Part shown: positions 15,894-24,218 of the stretch, one piece after another
How positions within the stretch are numbered: position 1 is the first letter of the stretch
Layout of the letters: the number at the start of each line of letters is the position of its first letter
Notes under the pieces: model-generated
What the model was told of the DNA's origin: nothing
The model's database searches: none
What the model saw: the letters and a program-made list of their open reading frames with translations, nothing else
Made by a program: the position numbers and the translations under genes
NCBI GenBank assembly: GCA_031549345.1
Contig: JAVBPY010000010.1
Location: 124,001 to 188,000, forward strand
Source: CASFRF01 sp031549345
GTDB lineage: Bacteria > Verrucomicrobiota > Lentisphaeria > Victivallales > Victivallaceae
DNA: 64,000 nt
Direction: 5' to 3'

Positions 15894-18161
15894 ATGTCAA
15901 ATGAAGTACCGTTGGAATTGTTTGTCGACATCGGCAAATCAACATTCCACACCCGGAACGGACGGCTTGCCGGAGGAATGCTCCGCATAACGTCAAACGA
16001 ACAAAAGCTGCTTAAAATACAATTGACCGAAGGAATTCCGAACTTCGATCCGGAAGGAGTCCTGACCAATCCCTGCACGCGATTTTCCGGAACCGATGCG
16101 CAAATAAGCGCCGTTGCGGATGACAACCGGACATGGGAGTATCCGGCATTGCTTCGGAATGCCATTCAAGTAGGCACAGGTATTTCCACACTGGAACTTG
16201 AATTGAAAAACGGAGTGGAACCGCGCCCCATCGGCGCAATACGTATAGATTCCATCGGGGAAATCAGATACCATGGATACCAGAAAACATCTTTCGGATA
16301 CGCATTTGTGCTTGCAAACGCTCACTTTGATCCGGAACCGTTCACTTCCGAGAAGACAGTTCCGGCAGGAGCGGATACCTTTTTAATTGAAATGCCGATC
16401 ATCGCTTCCGTAAACAACAATTCCGATGCGCGCGACAACGGCTCTTTTCATTTTTTGCTCGATGCGGGAAATCCGGTATACCGTTCCATATTTTCATCGG
16501 GCGGCGACTCCGGCGTGCGGGTAATCCCGCTGGAAATTACAATCGCATCCAACGGATATGCCGCTTTCCGCGCAACGGCGGACCTTGAATGCTCCGGGAC
16601 GCTTTCCCCAGGAGGCGTTGCATGTTGGACGCGAACGGAACATGCCCGATGCGTATTGTCCGTCAACGGCATAAAAGCAGATGCATCCGGAAATGTTGAG
16701 ATTTCAACTTCAGATCAGACCATTTATCCTGTTGGCGACTGCACGGCAATCCGGTGCATCACGCAGGGGACGACCGTGCGGATCAAATGGCGCGACCCGG
16801 ATGATCTTGTGGCGGACGGCGTTGTTCTGGCCCGCTGGGCCAAGACCGTGTTGGTGCGCAAAATGGGTGATTACCCGGACTCTCCGGACGATGGAGTCGT
16901 TGTTATTGCAACTACGGAGCGTAACCAGTTCCGCACGACCGCTTTTATTGACGCCCTTCCGGACCTTGACAACGACTACTATTACACGCTGTTCCCCATC
17001 TCCGCCTCTGCCCTCGTCAATACCAACGCGGCCAACCGTTTCGCCGCGAATGTGCTCACATGGACGACCGTCGCGGACATCGTGCGATCCGGCGATGCAC
17101 AACAATACTTCGCCGTCGGCGACATCCTGACCGCGGAGCACCGCACCTATGGGACAATCTACTGGGAGATTGCCGGATTCGACCAGCATGCGCCCGAAAG
17201 CATGACATTGTTGAGCAAATATACCCTTGCCGCCCTCCAATTCGACGCGCCGGAAAAAAGTTACGCACTAACGCGCGATACGGTATTCCAGAGTTCTTAT
17301 CTTCTCAATTTAAGTGGAAATTCCGCCTTAAACGGCGATTATTTTCTCGAAAACGAAACGGCAACCGGCTCAGCCCGCGCCTGGGCGCGCCGGACAGGCA
17401 CACTGCGTCTTTTATGGCTTTCCGAAAGCGGAAAATGGGCAATTGTAAGCACCGCGACATCCGGTGTGGTTGCAACACAGGCCACAGCGGCGGCTGACCC
17501 ATGGAATGGCGTTTGGAGCAACGGAGCGATCGTAGACAAGGCAAAAAAATATTACACATTCGACGGCGCCAACTACAATCAAGCCGCCGTAACGGATGAC
17601 GCCGATGTTGCCGCAAACACCTACTATGAGCTTATTCATGACAATGGCAAAGTGCTGAACGGTTACGGCAGTTGGAAGCAAAGCGCAATCCGCCAATGGC
17701 TGAACAGCTCCGCTTTGTCAGGCGCGTGGTGGACGCCGCAAAACATCTGGGATGCTCCGCCTCTGTACGCGGGCACAACCCCCGGATTTCTGGCCGGTTT
17801 TGCCGGAAGCGATTTTTGCAACGCGCTTGGAGAAATCGACCTTGTAACCGCAAAAAACACCGTTTCGGACGGTGGCGGGAGCGGTGTATCGACGGACCGG
17901 ATCTTTCTGCCAAGCCTGACGGAGCTTTACGGTGTTACCAACAACACTATCGGCGAAGGCTCCATGATGTCTGTGTACTCTGGAGCCGGCAATGCCGACC
18001 GCGTAAAATGCAACAACTCCGGGGTTGCACAAAGCTGGTGGCTGCGCTCTCCGGTTTTCGCCTACTCCAGCATGGCCCTCGCTGTCGGTCCTGCCGGAAC
18101 AACCTCCAATGTGTCCGTGCAAGGAGTGCTCGGCATCGCCCCGGCGTGCGTAATTTGCTAA
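15894..18161 (+). CDS. Phage tail-like protein with C-terminal DUF6273 / C-type-lectin-like domain
   Basis: The 755-residue protein has no signal peptide. Residues 1 to about 260 form an unrecognised beta-rich domain, and about 290-390 look like an Ig/Fn3-type region. The C-terminal half matches DUF6273: YGTIYWEIAGFD and LLSKYTLA, then SAIRQWLNSS (about 596), DRIFLPSLTELYG, SWWLRSP (about 714-720) and GIAPACVI at the end. Between the two halves lies an insert of about 120 residues with a tail-fibre-like repeat (KKYYTFDGANYNQA...ANTYYELI). Such domains often display sequence diversified by retroelements. No reverse transcriptase or template repeat was found nearby. GGAGG precedes the ATG at 15894. 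It heads a three-gene cassette. Confidence 0.7.
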   Translation: MSNEVPLELFVDIGKSTFHTRNGRLAGGMLRITSNEQKLLKIQLTEGIPNFDPEGVLTNPCTRFSGTDAQISAVADDNRTWEYPALLRNAIQVGTGISTLELELKNGVEPRPIGAIRIDSIGEIRYHGYQKTSFGYAFVLANAHFDPEPFTSEKTVPAGADTFLIEMPIIASVNNNSDARDNGSFHFLLDAGNPVYRSIFSSGGDSGVRVIPLEITIASNGYAAFRATADLECSGTLSPGGVACWTRTEHARCVLSVNGIKADASGNVEISTSDQTIYPVGDCTAIRCITQGTTVRIKWRDPDDLVADGVVLARWAKTVLVRKMGDYPDSPDDGVVVIATTERNQFRTTAFIDALPDLDNDYYYTLFPISASALVNTNAANRFAANVLTWTTVADIVRSGDAQQYFAVGDILTAEHRTYGTIYWEIAGFDQHAPESMTLLSKYTLAALQFDAPEKSYALTRDTVFQSSYLLNLSGNSALNGDYFLENETATGSARAWARRTGTLRLLWLSESGKWAIVSTATSGVVATQATAAADPWNGVWSNGAIVDKAKKYYTFDGANYNQAAVTDDADVAANTYYELIHDNGKVLNGYGSWKQSAIRQWLNSSALSGAWWTPQNIWDAPPLYAGTTPGFLAGFAGSDFCNALGEIDLVTAKNTVSDGGGSGVSTDRIFLPSLTELYGVTNNTIGEGSMMSVYSGAGNADRVKCNNSGVAQSWWLRSPVFAYSSMALAVGPAGTTSNVSVQGVLGIAPACVIC
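17970..18158 (+). other. Candidate variable region of the DUF6273 domain
   Basis: This segment encodes about the last 63 residues, from the serine-rich loop before WWLRSP to the C-terminus. In diversity-generating retroelement targets, the variable repeat sits exactly here, after a WWLRSP-like motif and ending at the stop codon. Many codons between WWLRSP and the end finish in C or T with varied first bases, as expected when adenines of a template were randomised. Without the template repeat this is suggestive only. Confidence 0.3.
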
Positions 18162-18172
18162 AAGGATAAAAA

Positions 18173-18499
18173 ATGGAACACATACGAAAAGTAGATTTTG
18201 ACGTCCGTGTTGAGCGCGAACAACGCAATCGCGCCGAGTTCGACGCCGCGTGTGGAGCATTTAAAAATTTGTGCGTACAGATCAGCGGCTTCATCGGCAT
18301 GCCGTTCCACGGCGGGTTCGACGAGTATGCCTTGCTCCTGGAATCCGCCGCATTTGCGGCCAATCCAACAGCGGGCAACACGTTTGCCATTGCGTGGAGC
18401 GGCCTGAACGAGCTATGCAAATACACTGGAAGCAAATGCGGTTACGACCAACCCGGTTGGTGGAACGCATGCTGGTCCGAGGATAATAACAATGAATAG
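18173..18499 (+). CDS. Small hypothetical protein of the phage-like cassette
   Basis: The 108-residue soluble product matches no family I know. The first 35 residues are charged and helical (EHIRKVDFDVRVEREQRNR). The rest is rich in aromatic and small residues with four cysteines, ending CGYDQPGWWNACWSED. It starts 11 bases after the DUF6273 gene behind an AAGGA ribosome-binding site and overlaps the next gene by 8 bases, so all three are likely co-translated. Its position directly after a putative tail/receptor-binding protein suggests a chaperone or small virion accessory role. That is inference from context only. Confidence 0.65.
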   Translation: MEHIRKVDFDVRVEREQRNRAEFDAACGAFKNLCVQISGFIGMPFHGGFDEYALLLESAAFAANPTAGNTFAIAWSGLNELCKYTGSKCGYDQPGWWNACWSEDNNNE

Positions 18500-18911
18500 A
18501 CCAATCATTCCGCTACTTTACGCGGCAAGTATGCTCTCTTTGGCCGGCTGCCTCGCCCCGACATTGTCGACAATACGCGAATACAACGCCGGGGGGGAAC
18601 TCGTACGTGAAACCGTTACGAGCGAAAGTATTTTAAAAACCGTAACGGAAAGCACGCGCAATAAACTTGTTTTCATCAACAACCAAAGTTGGGTGGCCGG
18701 CCTTCGCGCCGTTCCGCCTGGAAGTTCCATTGAAAATCCGGCAGGAGTATTCGAACTCCTTGCCGGAAAATGCGACGTTACCATGCTGACCCTTCCGGCA
18801 TCGGCGAGCAACATGACGCCATCAAACGCCAGGGGATTGTCGCAGATCATCGAGGCTGCGCGCTCGGGAGAACTGAGCATCGGCTCCTCCGGATTGTCGG
18901 CAACGGAATAA
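18492..18911 (+). CDS. Small lipoprotein of the phage-like cassette
   Basis: The 139-residue product carries a signal peptide with lipobox LAGC (cysteine near residue 19) and should be membrane-anchored. The mature part is polar, beta-rich in the middle (NKLVFINNQSWVAGLRAVPP) and ends in a Ser/Gly-rich tail. No family is recognised. It overlaps the preceding gene by 8 bases and is the last gene of the cassette. A lipoprotein here could be a spanin-like or superinfection-exclusion protein if the cassette is phage-derived, but nothing in the sequence proves that. Confidence 0.65.
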   Translation: MNRPIIPLLYAASMLSLAGCLAPTLSTIREYNAGGELVRETVTSESILKTVTESTRNKLVFINNQSWVAGLRAVPPGSSIENPAGVFELLAGKCDVTMLTLPASASNMTPSNARGLSQIIEAARSGELSIGSSGLSATE

Positions 18912-18916
18912 AAAAA

Positions 18917-18938
18917 GGAGGGACGGCAACGTCCCTCC
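18917..18938 (-). terminator. clpB terminator
   Basis: GGAGGGACG (18917-18925) and CGTCCCTCC (18930-18938) form a perfect 9-bp stem with a four-base loop (TTGC when read on the minus strand). On the minus strand it is followed by a run of seven T, so it is a strong intrinsic terminator for clpB, 10 bases after its stop. It is much weaker for the plus-strand cassette because no T-run follows in that direction. Confidence 0.85.
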
Positions 18939-18947
18939 TGCTTAGCC

Positions 18948-21524
18948 TCAGCAAGTTCCGAAGCAGAGCTTTCCTTCTTGGACATCGACACGAAGGGTTT
19001 CGCCTTCCGGCAACTCACCGGCAATGATCTTCCGCGAAACCGGCGTTTCCAACAACCGGATGATTGCGCGCTTCAGGGGGCGTGCGCCGAATGCGGGATC
19101 GAATCCATCGTCGGCGATCAAGGATTTTGCTTCGGGTGTAATCTCGAAACCGATGTTCTGCGCCTTCAGGCGCTCTCCGAAGCGCCGGAGCTGGATTTCG
19201 ACAATGCCCAAAATATCCTTCTTCGTCAGCGCATGAAAGATCAGCGTCCCGTCCACGCGGTTCAGGAACTCCGGACGGAAATGCCGGTGCAATTCGCCGA
19301 ACAGCTTGTCGCGCAGCGAGTCCGCGTCGCCGCGGTTGGCGAGAATCATGTCGCTGCCGATGTTGCTGGTCATGATGATCAGTGTATTCTTGAAGGAAAC
19401 CGTCCGCCCCTGCGAATCGGTAACCACCCCATCTTCCAGAATCTGGAGAAGGATGTTGAACACATCCGGATGCGCCTTTTCGATCTCGTCGAACAACACC
19501 ACCGAGTAGGGACGGCGGCGAACCGCTTCCGAAAGCTGCCCCCCTTCCTCGTAGCCAACGTATCCAGGAGGCGCGCCGACCAGGCGCGACACACTGAATT
19601 TTTCCATGTATTCGGACATGTCGATCCGGACCATCGAACGCTCGTCGTCGAACAAATCCTCCGCAAGCGCCCGCGCAAGCTCCGTCTTCCCCACCCCTGT
19701 CGGCCCCAGGAAAATGAAGGAGGCGATGGGACGTTTGGGATCCTGAAGGCCCGCCCGGGAACGGAGGACGGCGTCGGCCACCGCCGAAACGGCCTCCTCC
19801 TGCCCCACAACACGCTCATGGAGTTTGTCGGCAAGCGCAAGGAGCTTCATTTTTTCACTTTCCACCAATTTGCTCACGGGGATGCGCGTCCAGCGGCTGA
19901 CGATGGAGGCGATGTCTTCGTCCTCCACTTCCTCCTTTAAGAGGCGGTTTTCATCACGCTTCAACGCGTCTTCGGCATTTTTGATCTGCTGCTCGATGCC
20001 GGGGATGACGCCGTTCTTGAGCTCGGCGAGTTTTTCCAGATTGTACTCGCGCTCGGCGCGTTCCTGCTGGGAACGGGCCATATCGAGCGATTCGCGCAAA
20101 GTCCGAAGGTCGTTGATGGACTGTTTTTCCGCATCCCAGCGGGCGCGGAGAACTTTTCCGCTCTCCTTAAGCTCGGCAAGCTGCTCTTCCATTGCCTCAC
20201 GGCGACGGACGGCCTCGGCATCTTTTTCTTTTTTGAGGCCGGCGATTTCGATTTCAAGCTGCATGACGCGGCGCTCGTTTTCATCGAGTTCCTCCGGGGA
20301 ACTTTCGTTCTCTGTACGGAGCGACGCGGCGGCTTCGTCGATAAGGTCGATGGCTTTGTCGGGGAGAAAACGGTCCGCGATGTATTTGTCGGAAAGAACC
20401 GCCGCAGCCACAAGCGCCGAATCCAGAATTTTCACGCCGTGATGGAGCTCATACCGTTCCTTAAGTCCGCGCAGGATGCTGACCGTGTCCTCCACCGTGG
20501 GTGGCTCGACCAATACCGACTGGAAACGCCGTTCCAGCGCCGGGTCTTTTTCGATGTATTTCCGGTATTCGTCCAGCGTTGTCGCTCCGATACAGTGGAG
20601 TTCGCCGCGGGCAAGCATCGGCTTGAGGAGATTGCCGGCATCCATCGACCCTTCCGAAGCACCGGCGCCCACAACGGTGTGCAGTTCGTCGATGAAGAGG
20701 ATAATGTTCCCCGCCGCCCCCGTTACCTCTTTGAGAACGGCTTTAAGCCGTTCCTCGAATTCGCCCCGGTACTTGGCTCCGGCGATCAGAGCGCCCATGT
20801 CGAGCGAAACAACCCGGCAGTGCCGAATGCTTTCCGGCACGTCGCCGCGCACAATGCGCCGGGCGAGCCCTTCGACGATCGCGGTCTTGCCGACCCCGGG
20901 TTCGCCGATTAAAACCGGATTGTTCTTGGTACGCCGCGAAAGAATACGGATGACGCGCCGGATTTCATCGTCGCGCCCGATGACCGGGTCGAGTTTATCC
21001 TGCATAGCCATTTGCGTAAGGTCGCGAGAATATTTTTCCAACGCCTCGAAGGTGCTCTCCGGCTCGGGCGAGGTAACACGCTGGTTGCCGCGCACGCTCC
21101 GCAACGCGGTCAAGAGCTTTTCAACGCTGATCCCCGCCTCGCCGAGAAGCGCGCCCGCACGGGTGTCGCGCGCCGATGCTATGGCGAGCAGAAGATGTTC
21201 AACACTAAGGTATTCATCCCCCATATTTTCCATCTGCTTCGCGGCATCGTTCAACATGGCGCTGAATTCGCGCGACGTGTACACTTCGCCGTTGCCGCCG
21301 GAAACCTTGGGCAAGCGCGCAAGCGCGCCTTCCACTTTTCCGACAAAAAGCGCGCAGCTCACGCCGGTTTTCTCTAAAACGGAACGGGCCAGGCTGTCCT
21401 TGGGGGCGAGAAGAGCCGCGAGAACGTGCAGGCAATTCATTTCACTGTTGCCGTTTTCCTGAGCCAATTTTTGCGCATCGAGAAGCGCTTCGCGGGAACG
21501 AGTCGTCATTTTTTCCATATTCAT
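18948..21524 (-). CDS. clpB: ATP-dependent disaggregase ClpB
   Basis: This AAA+ chaperone threads proteins out of aggregates together with DnaK. The 858-residue length is normal. The N-terminal Clp repeat domain covers about 1-145. AAA-1 has Walker A GEPGVGKT near residue 207. A long charged coiled-coil middle domain follows at about 400-525, which distinguishes ClpB from ClpA and ClpC. AAA-2 has GPTGVGKT near residue 607, and the C-terminal small domain closes the protein. The pore loop KYRGEFEERLKAVL is present. An AGGAGG site precedes the ATG at 21524. I looked for a CIRCE heat-shock element upstream and did not see one. Confidence 0.97.
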   Translation of the reverse strand: MNMEKMTTRSREALLDAQKLAQENGNSEMNCLHVLAALLAPKDSLARSVLEKTGVSCALFVGKVEGALARLPKVSGGNGEVYTSREFSAMLNDAAKQMENMGDEYLSVEHLLLAIASARDTRAGALLGEAGISVEKLLTALRSVRGNQRVTSPEPESTFEALEKYSRDLTQMAMQDKLDPVIGRDDEIRRVIRILSRRTKNNPVLIGEPGVGKTAIVEGLARRIVRGDVPESIRHCRVVSLDMGALIAGAKYRGEFEERLKAVLKEVTGAAGNIILFIDELHTVVGAGASEGSMDAGNLLKPMLARGELHCIGATTLDEYRKYIEKDPALERRFQSVLVEPPTVEDTVSILRGLKERYELHHGVKILDSALVAAAVLSDKYIADRFLPDKAIDLIDEAAASLRTENESSPEELDENERRVMQLEIEIAGLKKEKDAEAVRRREAMEEQLAELKESGKVLRARWDAEKQSINDLRTLRESLDMARSQQERAEREYNLEKLAELKNGVIPGIEQQIKNAEDALKRDENRLLKEEVEDEDIASIVSRWTRIPVSKLVESEKMKLLALADKLHERVVGQEEAVSAVADAVLRSRAGLQDPKRPIASFIFLGPTGVGKTELARALAEDLFDDERSMVRIDMSEYMEKFSVSRLVGAPPGYVGYEEGGQLSEAVRRRPYSVVLFDEIEKAHPDVFNILLQILEDGVVTDSQGRTVSFKNTLIIMTSNIGSDMILANRGDADSLRDKLFGELHRHFRPEFLNRVDGTLIFHALTKKDILGIVEIQLRRFGERLKAQNIGFEITPEAKSLIADDGFDPAFGARPLKRAIIRLLETPVSRKIIAGELPEGETLRVDVQEGKLCFGTC

Positions 21525-21573
21525 AGTTTAACCCTCCTGTATTTGCGTGTTATCAAGCATAAGACGTGCCAGA

Positions 21574-21602
21574 TTGATTTTTTGCGGAAGACGGAGTATA
21601 GT
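21574..21602 (+). promoter_or_regulatory. Phosphoesterase promoter, probably leaderless
   Basis: TTGATT (21574-21579) and TATAGT (21597-21602) are separated by 17 bases. The ATG of the phosphoesterase is only 8 bases after the -10 and no ribosome-binding site is present. Confidence 0.5.
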
Positions 21603-21610
21603 ACCGACTT

Positions 21611-22465
21611 ATGAATTTTTTTAAAACACACCGAATCGCCTTTCTTCTCACCGCCCTTTTCGCGGCGCTTCTTCTTTTTTCCGATTGGCGGACGTCTCCG
21701 ATGCATGCGCAGCTGCGGCGCGTCGAAATTGAGCTGAAAAATTGGCGCCCGGAACACGACGGACTGAAAATTCTTTTTGTTTCCGATTTCCACTTCCGCC
21801 CGGCGTGGCTGGGGACAAAGCACGCGCAGGGGCTGCGCGAACGGCTGAGCACAGCCGCCGCGGAAGCGGACATAATCCTGATCGGCGGTGATTTCATCAC
21901 TTCCAAGGGCGATCCTCCGACGTACAACCAGGAGCAACTCGAAGAGGCGCTTTCCGTGCTGAAAGCGCCGCTCGGCACGTACGCGATCCTGGGGAATCAC
22001 GACTACGGGAAAAAAATGCTTATGGTCGCGAAAGCACTCGAAAATACGAACATCGGTATTCTGCACAACTCCTCTCTGGCCATCGAATCGAACGGAGCAT
22101 CCTTTCAACTCGTCGGCGTCGGCTTTCCCTTAAAGAACTGCCTCGACTGGTCGATGGCGCTCTTGTCCATGAAGCAAGATACCCCAAGCATCCTCCTGAG
22201 CCATACGCCGGAAATTTTTTCGGAGGTCCCCACGTGTTTTGAACTTACACTCGCCGGACACAGCCACGGCGGACAACTGCGTCTTCCCCTCTTCGGCTCC
22301 ACGTGGCTGCGTTTCTGGCGCGTTCGCGATTTCTACGACATGGGGCTTTTTCAAGAGGGCGACCGGCAGCTCTATGTTTCTTCGGGCATCGGAACAAGCA
22401 ATTACAACCTACGCGTCAACTGCCCTCCGGAAATGACGCTCCTCACGTTGCGCCGCGCAAAATAA
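21611..22465 (+). CDS. Membrane-anchored metallophosphoesterase (YkuE/YaeI-like)
   Basis: This is a calcineurin-like phosphoesterase of 284 residues. A single N-terminal membrane helix (RIAFLLTALFAALLLF) anchors it. The metal-binding motifs appear in order: SDFHFRP, IGGDF, GNHDYGKK, LLSHTP and AGHSHGGQ. Relatives such as YkuE and YaeI act on phospholipid head groups or UDP-sugar lipids at the membrane, but the substrate cannot be read from sequence. It is monocistronic, divergent from clpB and convergent with pyrD. The start follows a strong -10 box with only 8 bases between, so translation is probably leaderless. Confidence 0.88.
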   Translation: MNFFKTHRIAFLLTALFAALLLFSDWRTSPMHAQLRRVEIELKNWRPEHDGLKILFVSDFHFRPAWLGTKHAQGLRERLSTAAAEADIILIGGDFITSKGDPPTYNQEQLEEALSVLKAPLGTYAILGNHDYGKKMLMVAKALENTNIGILHNSSLAIESNGASFQLVGVGFPLKNCLDWSMALLSMKQDTPSILLSHTPEIFSEVPTCFELTLAGHSHGGQLRLPLFGSTWLRFWRVRDFYDMGLFQEGDRQLYVSSGIGTSNYNLRVNCPPEMTLLTLRRAK

Positions 22466-22472
22466 AAACAAT

Positions 22473-22487
22473 GGGACACTTTGTCCC
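22473..22487 (-). terminator. Putative terminator after pyrD
   Basis: GGGACA (22473-22478) and TGTCCC (22482-22487) form a short hairpin. On the minus strand it is followed by a T-rich stretch (TTGTTTTTATTTT). It lies between the convergent pyrD and phosphoesterase genes. The stem is only 6 bp, so efficiency is uncertain. Confidence 0.45.
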
Positions 22488-22509
22488 GCCCGTGCGCCAG
22501 TCTGTCCCG

Positions 22510-23427
22510 TCAGTCGACCAATCCAACAATGTCGGCCACCGCGGCAAATCCGTGGCGGTCAAGGTATTCGTTGATCCCTTCGATCACCGCCAGGGGCGTG
22601 AAGGGGTCGACGAAGTTCGCCGTCCCCACCGCCACCGCATCCGCCCCGGCCAGCATAAATTCGATCGCATCCGCCGCGCACATGATTCCGCCCATGCCGA
22701 TAATCGGCACATCCACCCGGCGCGCCACCTCGTAGACCATGCGGAGGGCCACCGGCTTGATCGCCGGCCCCGAGAGACCGCCGGTTTTGTTGGCGATTTT
22801 AAAGCGCCGCGTCTCGGCGTCGATCGCCATGCCGGTGATGGTGTTGATCAGGGAAACCATATCGCTCCCCGCATCCACCACCGCCTCGGCAAAATCACCG
22901 ATGTTGCTCACATTGGGGCTGAGTTTGGTGATAAGGGGCAGCGTTGTCGCCGCGCGGACTTTGGCGACAACCTCCGCCGCTAGCCGGCGGTCGGTGCCGA
23001 ACGCCACGCCGCCGGCTTTGACATTGGGGCAGGAGATGTTGATTTCCAACGCGGCGATCCCTGCTTTGTCCGCCTCCAGCCGGGCGGCGACTTCGGCGTA
23101 TTCCGCGACGGTCGTCCCCCAGATGTTCACGATGGTTGTCGCACCGACTTTACGTAAAAACGGCATGTAATGCGCGTCGGTCAGAAAACGCTCCACCCCC
23201 GGCCCCTGGAGGCCGATGGCGTTGAGCATCCCGCCTGTAACCTCCGCCACACGGGGCGTCGGGTTCCCATCGGAAGGGGTCATGCGGATCCCCTTCACCA
23301 CCACCGCGCCAAGTTGTGAGATGTCGTAAAGTTTGTGGTATTCCTCGCCATACCCGAATGTACCGGAGGCGGTCATCACCGGATTCTTCAGTGTCAGAGG
23401 CCCCAGTTTGCATTGCAGATCGGCCAT
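22510..23427 (-). CDS. pyrD: Dihydroorotate dehydrogenase B, catalytic subunit (PyrD)
   Basis: This FMN enzyme oxidises dihydroorotate to orotate in pyrimidine synthesis. In the class 1B form electrons pass through PyrK to NAD+. The 305-residue length fits. Conserved segments are NPVMTASGTFGYG, NAIGLQGPGVE, the catalytic-loop region EINISCPNVKAGG with the catalytic cysteine, KLSPNVSNI, and the FMN-phosphate site IIGMGGI followed by GADAVAVGTANF. A GGAGGG site precedes the ATG at 23427, 3 bases after the pyrK stop. It is the last gene of the tmk-holB-pyrK-pyrD operon. Confidence 0.95.
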   Translation of the reverse strand: MADLQCKLGPLTLKNPVMTASGTFGYGEEYHKLYDISQLGAVVVKGIRMTPSDGNPTPRVAEVTGGMLNAIGLQGPGVERFLTDAHYMPFLRKVGATTIVNIWGTTVAEYAEVAARLEADKAGIAALEINISCPNVKAGGVAFGTDRRLAAEVVAKVRAATTLPLITKLSPNVSNIGDFAEAVVDAGSDMVSLINTITGMAIDAETRRFKIANKTGGLSGPAIKPVALRMVYEVARRVDVPIIGMGGIMCAADAIEFMLAGADAVAVGTANFVDPFTPLAVIEGINEYLDRHGFAAVADIVGLVD

Positions 23428-23430
23428 GGT

Positions 23431-24213
23431 TCAACCCTCCAGATAAATATCTTCAGCCGGAAAAACCGGCCCATCCAAACAAGCGCGCGCATAACGCCAG
23501 CCGTTGGCGTTGTCGGCGGTCAGCTTCACGACGCAGGAAAAACAAGCGCCCACGCCGCAGCACATCAAATGATCGATGCTCAATTCTCCCCGTAAACTCC
23601 GTGCCCGCATGAACCGCGCCAGCGCCAGGAGCATCGGGTGCGGACCGCATCCGTAGAAAAAGAGTTCACGCCCCGCATAATCGCGAAGAAGAGGCTCCAG
23701 AAGTCCGGTAACGCGCCCCCGCATGCCGAGCGAACCGTCGTCGGTGGCGATGCGCACATCGTACCCGGCTTCCCGGTAACGGTCCGCAAGGATCACGTCG
23801 GCTTTACTCCGCGCCCCGAGAAGGAGAACGCCCTTTTCCGCCGAAGTTCTTGTGAGCATATAACACGCCGCCGCGCCGTAACCTCCGGCCACGAGCACGG
23901 GAACCACCCCTTTTCCGGAGGGGGTATACGCCTTGCCGAGCGGCCCCAAAAGATCGCAGGACTCTCCGGGAGCGATCCTTGCCAGATTCTGTGTCCCCGT
24001 TCCGACAATCTTGTAGACCACACACACGCCGCCGTCGGCACTCACATCGTGAATGCTGAACGGCCTGCGCAAAATCCGGTCGAACTGGTGGTCGATCCGG
24101 ACGTGGACGAATTGCCCGGCCTGCGCCGCGGCGGCGATCTCCGGCGCATGGAATTCGACTTCATAATAATCGTTCTGCAGCTGCCGGTTGCGTAAAACAG
24201 TCCCTGTCTTCAT
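23431..24213 (-). CDS. pyrK: Dihydroorotate dehydrogenase B electron-transfer subunit (PyrK)
   Basis: PyrK carries FAD and a [2Fe-2S] cluster and passes electrons from PyrD to NAD+. The 260-residue protein has the ferredoxin-reductase FAD motif RPFSIHD near residue 50. The NAD domain contains VAGGYGAAACYML. The C-terminal cluster motif is CCGVGACFSCVVK with a last cysteine in YARACLDGPVF. ATG at 24213 lies 5 bases after the holB stop with a GGGG site upstream; a GTG three codons earlier would overlap holB. Pairing with pyrD confirms a class 1B enzyme suited to an anaerobe. Confidence 0.94.
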   Translation of the reverse strand: MKTGTVLRNRQLQNDYYEVEFHAPEIAAAAQAGQFVHVRIDHQFDRILRRPFSIHDVSADGGVCVVYKIVGTGTQNLARIAPGESCDLLGPLGKAYTPSGKGVVPVLVAGGYGAAACYMLTRTSAEKGVLLLGARSKADVILADRYREAGYDVRIATDDGSLGMRGRVTGLLEPLLRDYAGRELFFYGCGPHPMLLALARFMRARSLRGELSIDHLMCCGVGACFSCVVKLTADNANGWRYARACLDGPVFPAEDIYLEG

Positions 24214-24218
24214 TGACT

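Noticed and set aside
15894..18911. A complete diversity-generating retroelement
   Set aside because: No reverse transcriptase motif, template repeat or accessory gene could be found on either strand, so only an orphan target is proposed.
21525..21610. CIRCE element upstream of clpB
   Set aside because: No TTAGCACTC-N9-GAGTGCTAA-like repeat is present.
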